From Lachnospiraceae bacterium (GTDB taxonomy: Bacteria > Bacillota > Clostridia > Lachnospirales > Lachnospiraceae), in the NCBI GenBank assembly GCA_910576335.1, contig CAJTIU010000004.1:124001-188000 (forward strand): a DNA stretch of 64,000 bases. Reading direction: 5' to 3'. The position numbers and the translations under genes were made by a program. Under the pieces are notes generated by a model. It was given only the letters and a program-made list of their open reading frames with translations, had not been told where the DNA came from and did not search any database. Of this stretch, positions 1 to 8,581 are shown one piece after another. Position 1 is the stretch's first letter. The number at the start of each line of letters is the position of its first letter.

Positions 1-301
1 AATCAGACATTTTTACAAATGGAAACAGCCAGGACAAAAGAATGACCGGACTATAGAGCCCGTAATAAGCGAAATTATATATATTCTGCCCGCCGCCGAT
101 GTGGAATGCGAATTCCGGAAACAGCTCCCCTGTCGCATAGAACTGTTTCCGGAAATAATCCGGCAGTACGCTGTGCTGGCTGATCCAGTCCACCGCACTG
201 CCAAATACGCCCCTGCGAAGGACAAACAGCCAGCACAGTACTGCGGCAAGCGCAAATAACAGCAGATAGTCAGAGTACTTCCTATACCGAAACTTTTTCA
301 T
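1..301 (-). CDS. YfhO-family membrane glycosyltransferase, N-terminal part (cut by window edge)
   Basis: The first 100 residues are visible; the rest lies outside the window. A short basic N-terminus (MKKFRYRKYSDY) leads into one membrane segment at about residues 12-28, then the stretch DWISQH...LPDYFRKQFY and the glycine-rich GGGQNIYNFAYYG. YfhO proteins share this layout. They are large polytopic membrane proteins that, with a CsbB-type partner, move a sugar from undecaprenyl phosphate onto extracellular teichoic-acid-like polymers. The start overlaps the last 20 bases of the upstream GT2 gene, so the two are probably translated together. The family call rests on these N-terminal motifs; the sugar and acceptor are unknown. 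Confidence 0.8.
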   Translation of the reverse strand, partial: MKKFRYRKYSDYLLLFALAAVLCWLFVLRRGVFGSAVDWISQHSVLPDYFRKQFYATGELFPEFAFHIGGGQNIYNFAYYGLYSPVILLSWLFPFVKMSD

Positions 302-1247
302 GTGACCCTCCCGTATTTTCCTCACTGGAATCCTTCAGTATGAATATGGGCCTGTGCTTCGTTTCCAGATAGGTCTTGGACAGATACTGTCCCACAATCC
401 CGGTACAGAAGAGCTGTATCCCGCTAACCATGAAAATGATGCATGCCAGTGATGGCCAGCCCGACACCGGATCCCCCCATATGATCGTCCTGACTATAAT
501 GACTAAAATCATAAGAAATGCCAGTGCGCAGAACACAACGCCCACTATTGAAGCGAGGGAAAGGGGGGCTACCGAAAAGCCGGTGATTCCCTCCAGAGAG
601 TACATGAACAGCTTCTTAACCGACCACTTCGTCTCCCCGGCACAACGTCCCACATTCTGGAATTCCAGCCATTTTGTCCGAAATCCCACCCATTCGAAGA
701 TTCCTTTTGAAAAGCGGTTGTACTCGCTCATTCCAAGCACTGCATCCACCATCTTCCGCTTCATAAGCCTGTAGTCCCTGGCGCCGTTCACAATCTCCGT
801 GCGGGAAATCTTATTGATGAATTTGTAAAAGCTTTCGGATAAGAAGGAACGGATCCTTGGCTCCCCGGTTCTGGTGGAGCGCCTTGTGGCCACGCTGTCA
901 TAGTTCTCCTCCTTAAGTATCCGGTACATCTCCGGCAGAAGTCCCGGCGGATCCTGCATGTCCACATCCATTGTCGCCACATACTCACCCTGGGCATTCT
1001 TAAGCCCGGCATAAAGTGCTGCTTCCTTTCCAAAGTTTCTGGAAAATGACAGATAACGGCACCGCGCATCATTTTCATTCATTTCCTTTAATATGCCAAG
1101 CGTCCGGTCCGTAGAGCCGTCATCCACAAACAACAGCTCGAACTCAGTGTCCGCCATCTCTTTCATGATTCTGCTCATCTCCCTGTAATAGACTGGCAGA
1201 GCCTCCTCTTCGTTATAACACGGAATAACAATACTAATTAAACTCAT
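282..1247 (-). CDS. GT2 family glycosyltransferase, CsbB/GtrB/DPM1 type
   Basis: A 321-aa polyprenyl-phosphate sugar transferase. The N-terminal GT-A domain has IPCYNEEEALP, DDGSTDRT and the metal-binding DVDMQDPP, all typical of DPM1-like GT2 enzymes. Two hydrophobic segments near residues 230-290 match the two-helix anchor of CsbB/GtrB proteins. The start at 1247 is chosen because GGAGGTGTGG sits five bases upstream; a start at 1268 has no such site. It overlaps the yfhO-like gene downstream, which fits the known CsbB/YfhO pairing: this enzyme charges undecaprenyl phosphate in the cytoplasm and YfhO uses the flipped product outside. Which sugar is used cannot be read from the sequence. Confidence 0.85.
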   Translation of the reverse strand: MSLISIVIPCYNEEEALPVYYREMSRIMKEMADTEFELLFVDDGSTDRTLGILKEMNENDARCRYLSFSRNFGKEAALYAGLKNAQGEYVATMDVDMQDPPGLLPEMYRILKEENYDSVATRRSTRTGEPRIRSFLSESFYKFINKISRTEIVNGARDYRLMKRKMVDAVLGMSEYNRFSKGIFEWVGFRTKWLEFQNVGRCAGETKWSVKKLFMYSLEGITGFSVAPLSLASIVGVVFCALAFLMILVIIVRTIIWGDPVSGWPSLACIIFMVSGIQLFCTGIVGQYLSKTYLETKHRPIFILKDSSEENTGGSHEKVSV

Positions 1248-1309
1248 TTGCCACACCTCCGATATCATTAGTTATTCCCTTTCTTTCTGTCAGTTATATA
1301 CTTTAATGG

Positions 1310-1388
1310 ATATTTCTTAATAATTACCTAAATTATATCTTAAGAATTATTAAGATGATACAAATATTTCTAAAAAATCTGCTATGAT
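1310..1388 (+). promoter_or_regulatory. Promoter region of the two-component operon with repeated CTTAA-type half sites
   Basis: A TATGAT -10 box lies at 1383-1388, but no good -35 hexamer lies 16-18 bases upstream. Just upstream, at about 1312-1353, CTTAA/AATT sequence repeats (TTCTTAATAATT, then TATCTTAAGAATTATTAAG). Direct repeats placed over a weak -35 are usual for OmpR/PhoB-family activators. Autoregulation by the adjacent response regulator, possibly also covering the divergent glycosyltransferase pair, is an inference. Confidence 0.4.
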
Positions 1389-1479
1389 AGATTTAGCGGC
1401 TTTTAAATGGGCTGGATGTGTTGCTATAAGCAGACGGTTAGTCCGTGAATAGTAGCGATTTATAAATGGAGGAAGAATT

Positions 1480-2196
1480 GTGGAAGAAACACGTATTTTA
1501 ATTGTTGATGACAACCTGGAAATCCGGGAAATTATACATGTATTACTTGGCGGCGAGGGATTTGAGATTGAGGAGGCCGGGGACGGGACGGAGGCGCTGG
1601 ATGCAATCCGGAAAAACTCCTTTGACCTGATTATTCTTGATATTATGATGCCTGGGTTAAACGGATATCAGACATGCCTGGAGATCCGCAAACTCAGTAA
1701 CGCGCCGATCCTGTTCCTGAGCGCCCGCACGAAGGAAAGTGACAAGACCCTGGGATTTTCCAGCGGCGGGGACGACTATCTGGAAAAACCGTTTTCCTAT
1801 AATGAGCTCATCAGCCGCAGCAAGGCATTGATCCGGCGGTATCAGGTGTATAAGGGAAAGGATACCCGTGAGGAAAACCCTGTCCCCGGGAAGTCTGAGC
1901 CTGTAAAATACCACTATCTGGAAATTGACGAGGCGAAAGAACAGGTACGCCGGGATGGTAAGACCCTTGAGCTTACGGATACCGAGTATGCTGTGCTGCT
2001 TCTGCTTGTGAAGAACCGGAGGCAGATATTTTCCGCTGAACGGCTCTATGAGGCGGTGTGGGACGAACCTTATTATTATGGTGCGAATAACACGGTTACT
2101 GTTCATATCCGCAATCTCCGCCTTAAGATTGAGAAGGATCCGAAAAATCCTCTCCTTATAAAAACCGTGTGGGGAAAGGGGTATCGCTGTGATTAA
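1480..2196 (+). CDS. OmpR/PhoB-family response regulator (VanR-like)
   Basis: This 238-aa protein has a receiver domain at residues 1-120 with the acidic pair D10/D11, phospho-acceptor D54 (in LIILDIMMPG) and K103. A winged-helix DNA-binding domain at about residues 140-238 ends in the usual VWGKGYRCD. It starts at GTG 1480 behind GGAGGAAG at 1468-1475. It overlaps the sensor kinase by 8 bases, so the two form one translational unit. The closest recognisable group is the VanR-like regulators of Firmicutes cell-envelope systems. The stimulus is unknown; the divergent CsbB/YfhO-type genes are a plausible target by position only. Confidence 0.9.
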   Translation: MEETRILIVDDNLEIREIIHVLLGGEGFEIEEAGDGTEALDAIRKNSFDLIILDIMMPGLNGYQTCLEIRKLSNAPILFLSARTKESDKTLGFSSGGDDYLEKPFSYNELISRSKALIRRYQVYKGKDTREENPVPGKSEPVKYHYLEIDEAKEQVRRDGKTLELTDTEYAVLLLLVKNRRQIFSAERLYEAVWDEPYYYGANNTVTVHIRNLRLKIEKDPKNPLLIKTVWGKGYRCD

Positions 2197-3538
2197 GAAG
2201 ATTAAAGGCTTAAAAATCAGCAGTCAGTTTGCCCTGCTGATTCTGTGCGCAGTCATCATCTGTTTTGTACTTTTTCAAGAGCTGTGGCTTCACAGATGGT
2301 CTGTAGGAAAGCTGCTGACTAACACGGATTTTTCCCACACCCAGTTAGATAACCTTGAGTTTATGGACGAATTTTATGAGGCAGCGCTGGATTATGACCT
2401 GCCAAAGAGTGAGGATGACACAGAGACAGCCCTGGCTCTGGAACCCCTTCTGGAGATGGCAGATGAATATACAAGCGTTTATATTTATGGGAGGGATGAC
2501 GGGCTGTACCGGGCCGGGAGATTCGCCCCTATTATGGATGATAAGGATTTCCGCATTTTTTTTGACTGGGGATACCGGCTGACAAACGGCGACGGCGAGG
2601 ATCTGCGGGTGTTTCCCCTCAGATTCCGGAACGATACGGGCATGGTCATGATGTACAACTACCAACGTTCCCTGTTCCTTTACCCCTTCATGGCAGGGAG
2701 TCTGTTCCTGTCCATCCTTGTGTTCTTTGGCATTGTCCTGTTTTTCCTAAGCAGGAAAATGCGCTCTGTCCTTGTACTGGAAAAGGAAATTCTCACCATG
2801 GCCTCCGGCGACCTGACCCATCCGGTTCCGGATTTCGGAGAGGATGAGATCGGGATTCTTGCCAGGGAGCTGGACGGGCTGAGAAACTCACTGAATGAAA
2901 CGATCTTAAAGGAGCAGGAAAGCCGCCTCGCCAATCAAGATCTGATCACAGCTCTCTCCCACGATCTGCGTACGCCACTTACGATTCTGACTGGCTACCT
3001 GGAGGTCCTGCGCCTGAAACGAAGCCCTGACATGCAGGACGAATATGTGGAGCGGTGTCTGAAGAAAGCTGAGGATCTAAAGGAACTGACGGACAAAATG
3101 TTCGAGTATGCGCTGGTTCTGGAGGAAAATGAAACCCCGGAGCTTAACTGGATATCCACAGATTTCATCAGACAGTGCCTGACTGAAAACTGCGATTTTA
3201 TAAAACTGGCCGGATTTCTTCCTGAAATGGATTTCCCTGAGATGTCAGGGGTACTGGAAAGCGATATCACGATGCTGAAACGGATATTCAATAATCTCTT
3301 CTCTAATATTCTTAAATATGGGGATAAAAAACAGCCTGTGGTAATTACCGGGGAATCTGGCAGACAGTATCTCACTGTCTCCGTAACGAATACTGCAAAG
3401 GCCGAGCATGCAGGAGTAAGTGGGAATAATATCGGACTTAAAAGCGTACAGAAGATGATGCGCCTCCTAGGCGGGACGATGGAAGTGGAAAAAGAGACAG
3501 AACAATTCACGGTAACCGTCAGGCTACCATTAAAGTAA
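2189..3538 (+). CDS. Sensor histidine kinase, partner of the adjacent response regulator
   Basis: A 449-aa membrane kinase. Transmembrane helices at about residues 11-28 and 160-187 flank an extracellular sensor domain of about 130 residues with no recognisable fold. A HAMP-like linker (EKEILTMASGDLTHPVPDFGEDEIGILARELD, split here only for description) follows. The HisKA phospho-acceptor is H258 in SHDLRTPLT. The ATPase domain shows the N box IFNNLFSNILKYGD and a G box NNIGLKSVQKMM. It begins at GTG 2189 inside the end of the regulator gene. The ligand is unknown. The 3' end lies 12 bases before a GGGGACGGG repeat cluster. Confidence 0.9.
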   Translation: MIKKIKGLKISSQFALLILCAVIICFVLFQELWLHRWSVGKLLTNTDFSHTQLDNLEFMDEFYEAALDYDLPKSEDDTETALALEPLLEMADEYTSVYIYGRDDGLYRAGRFAPIMDDKDFRIFFDWGYRLTNGDGEDLRVFPLRFRNDTGMVMMYNYQRSLFLYPFMAGSLFLSILVFFGIVLFFLSRKMRSVLVLEKEILTMASGDLTHPVPDFGEDEIGILARELDGLRNSLNETILKEQESRLANQDLITALSHDLRTPLTILTGYLEVLRLKRSPDMQDEYVERCLKKAEDLKELTDKMFEYALVLEENETPELNWISTDFIRQCLTENCDFIKLAGFLPEMDFPEMSGVLESDITMLKRIFNNLFSNILKYGDKKQPVVITGESGRQYLTVSVTNTAKAEHAGVSGNNIGLKSVQKMMRLLGGTMEVEKETEQFTVTVRLPLK

Positions 3539-3550
3539 GCAGATGCCAAA

Positions 3551-3672
3551 GGGGACGGGTTGCAAGGGGACGGGGGTTTTTCGAGCAGTGACACTGCGTC
3601 AGCGGTGTCACGCGGAGAAAAAGCCCCGTCCCCGACCTGCGGCATGACGCGGAGAAAAAGCCCCGTCCCCTA
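3551..3672. repeat. R3 repeat cluster (GGGGACGGG motifs), imperfect copy between convergent genes
   Basis: Four GGGGACGGG/CCCCGTCCC motifs lie in about 120 bases: two direct on the left and two inverted on the right, with GAAAAAGCCCCGTCCCC repeated twice. Opposing arms (GGGGACGGGGG...TTTTTC and GAAAAAGCCCCGTCCCC) can form a long hairpin. It sits between the convergent kinase and recO genes and probably ends transcription from both. Its right edge touches the recO stop codon (TAG followed directly by GGGACGGGG when read on the minus strand). Confidence 0.75.
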
Positions 3673-4419
3673 TTCGACTCCAATGATTGTCTCCAGGATC
3701 TCTAGTGATTTAAATTCTTTCTCCACATATGTACTCCTATACCTTTTTACAATTCTCTCCAGTTCTGTGAGTACCTCTTCTGTCACGGCGAAGGTATACA
3801 GTTTTTCTACCCTGGATGATATAATATGCTGCATGGTATATAATGTAGATGGCTGAATCTTCACTGCATCCGGTGCCTCATCCAGGCATTCTATGCATAT
3901 GAGTCCTCCCAGCTTGACACTGAAATGCTTCTCCTGTTCCTTGTCCCCGCATCTGACGCATTCGAATACCTGGGGGCCTTCTCCGTTAATACTGATGCAC
4001 TTAAGTTCAAAGACGCAGCGCACAAGCCGGTTGGGGATCCTTGGGCTTACCAGCGCCCTCAGTGTCTGGTACAGGAGCTTCAAAAGCTCTGTCTCATCAT
4101 TTGCCTCTGCTGCATAATAATTTGCAAAGTCAAGAAAATAGAATCCGTAGTATGCCCCTTCTATATCCTCCCGGAGTTCTGAAAAATAACTGGAAATAGA
4201 GGCCGACATCAGTGTATAGGATGTCCGCCCCTCATAGAGTTTGAATTCCCCGAAGGAAAAGGGGGCCGTAACCCCCACCAGTGCACTGTTCGGCTTTCTT
4301 GCGCCTCTTGCAAATGCGGCAATCTTCCCTCGTTCTTTTGTCAGTATTACAACCCGTCTGTCAGATTCCCCTACAGGCGTCACCCCGAGCACCATGCCCG
4401 TCACCATAATCTGGTTCAT
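3670..4419 (-). CDS. recO: DNA repair protein RecO
   Basis: RecO loads RecA onto SSB-coated single strands in the RecF pathway. The 249-aa product starts with the OB-fold segment MVTGMVLGVTPVGESDRRVVILTKERG, continues with AFARGARKPNS, and carries a zinc-binding C-x2-C...C-x2-C module (ECVRCGDK and CIECLDE) at about residues 145-170, as in Firmicutes RecO. ATG 4419 is preferred because the family usually begins a few residues before VTG and AAGGAA lies upstream; ATG 4437 is possible. It sits downstream of era and a YqzL-like ORF, the usual Firmicutes order. The stop codon abuts an R3 repeat. Confidence 0.92.
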   Translation of the reverse strand: MNQIMVTGMVLGVTPVGESDRRVVILTKERGKIAAFARGARKPNSALVGVTAPFSFGEFKLYEGRTSYTLMSASISSYFSELREDIEGAYYGFYFLDFANYYAAEANDETELLKLLYQTLRALVSPRIPNRLVRCVFELKCISINGEGPQVFECVRCGDKEQEKHFSVKLGGLICIECLDEAPDAVKIQPSTLYTMQHIISSRVEKLYTFAVTEEVLTELERIVKRYRSTYVEKEFKSLEILETIIGVE

Positions 4420-4537
4420 GCTGTCCGTTTCCTTCATAGCTATCCATCACACGGCTTATGATCTGCATACCCTTGTAATAGAGATAGTCTGTAATCTTTC
4501 CTGTCTCCAAAAACTGCTGCCAGTACTTTTCTTCCAC
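4361..4537 (-). CDS. Small YqzL-like protein overlapping recO
   Basis: A 58-codon reading frame starts at GTG 4537 with AGGTGAT at 4541-4547. Its N-terminal half (VEEKYWQQFLETGKITDYLYYKG, given here only as a reading) has the F-x2-TG-x-I-x2-YL-x2-K pattern of YqzL, a small protein encoded between era and recO in Bacillus. The last third overlaps the start of recO in another frame and is rich in G, D and H; the true protein may be short with an unconstrained tail. Function is unknown even in Bacillus. The position between era and recO is the best support. Confidence 0.5.
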   Translation of the reverse strand: MEEKYWQQFLETGKITDYLYYKGMQIISRVMDSYEGNGQHEPDYGDGHGARGDACRGI

Positions 4538-4596
4538 TTTATCACCTCATGTCTGTGTTGCATCCTGTCATTAGGTTCCCCAGTGGAATATACTTT

Positions 4597-5490
4597 TTAT
4601 TCCTCTTCCCGGTATCCAAAATTTTTCATTAGATAATCGCTGTCCCGCCAGTCCTTTTTCACTTTAACCCAAAGCTTAAGATTTACCTGTAAATCCAGCA
4701 TTTTCTCTATCTCATACCGGGCAGTGCTTCCAATTTTTTTCAACATATTTCCTTGTTTTCCAATAATTATCCCCTTGTGGGAATCCCGCTCGCATATAAT
4801 AGTGGCATCAATATGCATGACCTTATTCTTGCGCTTCATCCGGTCAATGGCAACGGCGATTCCATGGGGAATCTCTTCATTCAGAGAATGCAGCGCCTTC
4901 TCCCTGATCAGCTCTGCCACAATCTGACGCTCGGGCTGGTCTGTGACTGTATCCTCGTCATAGAACTGAGGTCCATAAGGGAGATACTTCATAATCACCT
5001 TCACAAGCTCCTCTGTATTATCCCCATTTCTTGCAGAGACAGGTACGATCTCCGCAAAATCACAGACATCCTTATAGGCTCCGATGGACAGAAGCACCTC
5101 TTCCTTTTTCACACTGTCAATTTTATTAATCACAAGAATGACCGGAGTCTTACAGGCCTTAAGCTGCTTTGCAATATGCTGCTCTCCTGCGCCGATGAAG
5201 GTGGTGGGCTCCACAAGCCAGAGCACCACGTCCACCTCGCCCAGCGTCTTCTCTGCAACATTTACCATATACTCCCCAAGCTTATTTTTCGCCTTATGAA
5301 TTCCCGGGGTATCCACGAAGATAATCTGTCCCTCCTCTGTCGTGAGGACAGTCTGGATCCGGTTTCTGGTAGTCTGCGGCTTATTAGACGTAATGGCAAT
5401 CTTCTGCCCGATGAGGTAATTCATAAGAGTAGATTTCCCCACATTGGGGCGGCCAATCAGCGTCACGAAGCCGGATTTAAAATTTTTCAT
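4597..5490 (-). CDS. era: GTPase Era
   Basis: Era is an essential GTPase that binds the 3' end of 16S rRNA and assists 30S assembly. The 297-aa protein has G1 GRPNVGKS (residues 13-20), G2 around TTRNR, G3 DTPG, G4 NKID and G5 SAR, then a C-terminal KH domain with GKQGNMLKKIG. The length is normal. The start at 5490 has GAGGT eight bases upstream. It lies 16 bases after the M16C peptidase gene on the same strand, so read-through is likely, and is followed by the YqzL-like ORF and recO. Confidence 0.96.
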   Translation of the reverse strand: MKNFKSGFVTLIGRPNVGKSTLMNYLIGQKIAITSNKPQTTRNRIQTVLTTEEGQIIFVDTPGIHKAKNKLGEYMVNVAEKTLGEVDVVLWLVEPTTFIGAGEQHIAKQLKACKTPVILVINKIDSVKKEEVLLSIGAYKDVCDFAEIVPVSARNGDNTEELVKVIMKYLPYGPQFYDEDTVTDQPERQIVAELIREKALHSLNEEIPHGIAVAIDRMKRKNKVMHIDATIICERDSHKGIIIGKQGNMLKKIGSTARYEIEKMLDLQVNLKLWVKVKKDWRDSDYLMKNFGYREEE

Positions 5491-5506
5491 TTCTCATACC
5501 TCATAT

Positions 5507-8440
5507 TTAAAATGCCGTGATGGTATCAAACAGCTCCCTGTCTTCTTCAATCTTCTCCTCGCTTCCGATGACGCAGATCTGTCCCGCCTTCAGGATGGCC
5601 TCAGCCACACGGGAAAGGCTCCTGATATCCTCCTGGGTTGCATCCAGAATCTGGTTCCGCTCCTCCCGGATCATGTCAGCGCTCACCTTATTCATATACA
5701 GATTCATGGAGCGCTCGCCCTTTGCCGCAGGCGTCAGGGGCTGGTCGATATTGCTCATGGTGCCAATAATATATTTAGTCATATCCCGGTCACTGACCGT
5801 AAAACCCTTAAGATAGTCCACAACTCCCTCATAGACCTCGTTGGTCCGTTTCAGGTTCGGATCTCTGTAGGAGACAAAGTAACCGTCCCCAACCCTTGTA
5901 AAATTACTCATGCAGCCATATGCGCCGCCCTTCACACGGATATTCTGCCACAGATAGTCATAGCTTAAGATTACCTTCAGTATCTGCAGCGCTCCGGTAT
6001 AGGATGCGCCGTTATCAATAAAGTTTCCGGTACGCGCCACATACTGAACCTTGGAAGCTGTCTTAAAGCCCTCATTCTTCTTCTCGCAGTGAATGATGCA
6101 CGCTGTCTCTTCCGGCGTCTCTGTATAAAGCTTACTCTTAAGCCCGCAAAGCAGCTCCTCCATCCCGGCAAGCCCTGTCCGGGCCGCAGTATAGCTGACC
6201 ATCAGATTATCCGGGCGGAAGATTCTCTTAGAGAGCTCAGAAAGCTTCTCTGAGAGCTTCTCCCTGCATTCCTCATAATGCTCCAGAATCTCATTTACCT
6301 TTTCATAAAAAGCAATTCCATTCGTCATATCCTTAAGCTGTGCAGAAGGCGACGCATAGGCAAGGGCACGCAGTGCTGCCGTAGTATGCCCGGAGGACTG
6401 GAACTTCATGAGAAGCCTTGATTTCAGCATATCCAGAATCTCTCTGATTCTCTTCGTGTCAGAGAGCTTTGATGCTGACAGGATCTCCCCCATCATCTCA
6501 AAGGTTCTGGAAAGCTTCGGATAGAGCGCCTTTCCCTTTATCTCAAAGGTCGCCTTAAATGCCTTTTCACGCACGTTCGTCACATCATTATAAAGCTCCA
6601 GCGCTGTACCGATTCCGCCGGTATGCATGTTGATCTCATTAAATAATTCCCCGTACTCATAGTGTTCTGTATCAATAATTCCCAGTACGGACTGGAGAAT
6701 GCCCACATAGGGCAGATCCTCTGCAGCCACTCCCGACAGATCAAACATCACATCCACATAGCCGATTCCGTTCGTCTCCACTTCGTGGAACACAACCGGG
6801 GTACCTGAGATGGTCATCTCTTCATTATAAATCGGAGTAATCTCCCTGGATATATCCTTCCTTTCCAGTACCGGAATCCGGTTCAGATCCTCCTCTGTGT
6901 CTGGCTCAGACTGGTATTCTTCAAGCTGATGAGTCCTGGACACCAGAAGCTCTGCCTCCTCCTGGCTGAGGCTTTCCTTATATGCCTGAAGCTTCTGGGC
7001 AAGCTCTGCATCCAAACGCGCCGTACGCCCTTTCTCCGGTCTCACGATTACAATCGCACCATGGGTATTTTCAAGGAGATATCTCCGGATCAGCTCCTCA
7101 AAGTAACCGGTTCCCATCTTTGCCTTCATAGCTTCAAAGGTTTTCAGCGCCTCCACATGCATGAATGGCTCGGTCTCGTCATACAGCCAGCTGTCCATCA
7201 TCTGAAGCCCATACATAAGGCCTTTTGGATAATTTCCGAAGTCCGCCTCGCGGTAACGGAATTCATGATAGTTAATCCCAGCCTCAAGAGCCTTTCTGTC
7301 TATGCCGTTTTCTGCAAGGCCGGAAAGCACCTTCTCAATCAGTTCCACAAACTCTTCCTTCTGACTTTCCTCCGCATTTTTTGCAATCACAGAGAAAATA
7401 GGCTGATAGATTCCATTGTCATAGGAACCCATAATGTCCTTTCCGATTCCGGCATCTGTCAGCGCCTTCTTAAGCGGCGCGCCCGGCGCAGAAAGAAGCG
7501 CATAATCCAGAATCTGGAAGGCAAGGTAAAGCTCCCTGTCAAGGCTGGTCCCAATCACCTTATTGTAGGAAAGATACGTATTCTCCTCCTCTGGTTCATC
7601 ACTTGCAATGGAATAGGAAAAGGTATGTTCCTTCACTTCCTCAAAAGGCTCCTGGAACCGGATTCTGGAATCTACTTCTTTTGCATCAAAAAAGCTTAAA
7701 TATTCCCTGTCAAGCCAGTCAAGCCTTTCCTCCATATCCATATCCCCGTACAGATAGATATAGCTGTTGGACGGATGATAATAGGTTCTGTGGAAATCAA
7801 GGAACTGTTCATAGGTAAGATCCGGAATGTCATCCGGATCCCCGCCGGATTCATTTGCATAGGATGTATCTGGGAACAATGTATTCAGAATCACCCGGTC
7901 AAGCACCCCCTCCGGGGAGGAAAACGCCCCTTTCATCTCATTATACACAACCCCGTTATAACTAAGCGGCTCTTCCAGACTGTCAAGCTGATAGCTCCAG
8001 CCCTCCTGACGGAAAATTTCTTCATGCTCATAGATATTCGGGTAAAGCACTGCATCCATGTAGACATGCATCAGATTCTTAAAATCCTTGTCATTACAGC
8101 TCGCCACCGGATAGACGGTCTTGTCCGGATAGGTCATGGCATTTAAAAAAGTATTTAGAGAGCCCTTCACAAGCTCTACAAAAGGATCCTTTGCCGGAAA
8201 ATTCTTCGAACCACACAGAACAGAGTGCTCCATAATATGCGGAACACCTGTACTGTCCGGAGGCGGAGTACGGAAGCCGATGCTGAATACCTTGTTGTTA
8301 TCATCATTCTCCACAAGCAGAATACGTGCGCCGCTCTTTTTATGCCTTAACAGAAAACCATTGGAATGAATACCAGGAAGCTTTTCCTCCCTGACCAGTT
8401 CATAGGCTGATAAATCTTTTATGCTCATATGCTTTTTCAT
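5507..8440 (-). CDS. M16C-family zinc metallopeptidase (insulinase / PreP-like)
   Basis: This 977-aa cytoplasmic peptidase has the inverted zinc motif H68-x2-E71-H72 in VPHIMEHSVLCGS and a distal acidic segment YNEMKGAFSSPEG. Four M16-type halves are arranged as in presequence-protease (PreP/CYM1) enzymes, which degrade peptides inside a closed chamber; the middle contains the typical M16C-associated region. The length matches the family (about 970). ATG 8440 follows AAAGGAGCAT. No signal peptide is seen, so peptide turnover in the cytosol is expected. It heads the era cluster on the minus strand. Confidence 0.92.
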   Translation of the reverse strand: MKKHMSIKDLSAYELVREEKLPGIHSNGFLLRHKKSGARILLVENDDNNKVFSIGFRTPPPDSTGVPHIMEHSVLCGSKNFPAKDPFVELVKGSLNTFLNAMTYPDKTVYPVASCNDKDFKNLMHVYMDAVLYPNIYEHEEIFRQEGWSYQLDSLEEPLSYNGVVYNEMKGAFSSPEGVLDRVILNTLFPDTSYANESGGDPDDIPDLTYEQFLDFHRTYYHPSNSYIYLYGDMDMEERLDWLDREYLSFFDAKEVDSRIRFQEPFEEVKEHTFSYSIASDEPEEENTYLSYNKVIGTSLDRELYLAFQILDYALLSAPGAPLKKALTDAGIGKDIMGSYDNGIYQPIFSVIAKNAEESQKEEFVELIEKVLSGLAENGIDRKALEAGINYHEFRYREADFGNYPKGLMYGLQMMDSWLYDETEPFMHVEALKTFEAMKAKMGTGYFEELIRRYLLENTHGAIVIVRPEKGRTARLDAELAQKLQAYKESLSQEEAELLVSRTHQLEEYQSEPDTEEDLNRIPVLERKDISREITPIYNEEMTISGTPVVFHEVETNGIGYVDVMFDLSGVAAEDLPYVGILQSVLGIIDTEHYEYGELFNEINMHTGGIGTALELYNDVTNVREKAFKATFEIKGKALYPKLSRTFEMMGEILSASKLSDTKRIREILDMLKSRLLMKFQSSGHTTAALRALAYASPSAQLKDMTNGIAFYEKVNEILEHYEECREKLSEKLSELSKRIFRPDNLMVSYTAARTGLAGMEELLCGLKSKLYTETPEETACIIHCEKKNEGFKTASKVQYVARTGNFIDNGASYTGALQILKVILSYDYLWQNIRVKGGAYGCMSNFTRVGDGYFVSYRDPNLKRTNEVYEGVVDYLKGFTVSDRDMTKYIIGTMSNIDQPLTPAAKGERSMNLYMNKVSADMIREERNQILDATQEDIRSLSRVAEAILKAGQICVIGSEEKIEEDRELFDTITAF

Positions 8441-8536
8441 ATGCTCCTTTCAAAAGTAAAATTGGGTCTGTTCCTATTTTATCCAATTTTTCCGCCATCT
8501 ACAAGTGGGAATGTCAGATTTGCGAAAAAATTCCAG

Positions 8537-8574
8537 TTGGGGACGGGGTATTTTTAAAAATACCCCGTCCCCAA
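8537..8574. repeat. R3 perfect 38-bp palindrome, likely terminator of the MFS remnant
   Basis: A perfect inverted repeat with 19-nt arms: TTGGGGACGGGGTATTTTT and its complement, no loop. It lies eight bases after the stop of the MFS remnant. An identical 38-bp copy occurs at 15510. The stem starts GC-rich and ends in an A/T core, so it could form a hairpin in RNA from either strand. Confidence 0.85.
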
Positions 8575-8581
8575 TGCTTAT

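Noticed and set aside
6000-8400. Long open frames on the plus strand through the M16C peptidase gene
   Set aside because: They mirror the codon pattern of the minus-strand gene and have no ribosome sites; the peptidase motifs are unambiguous.
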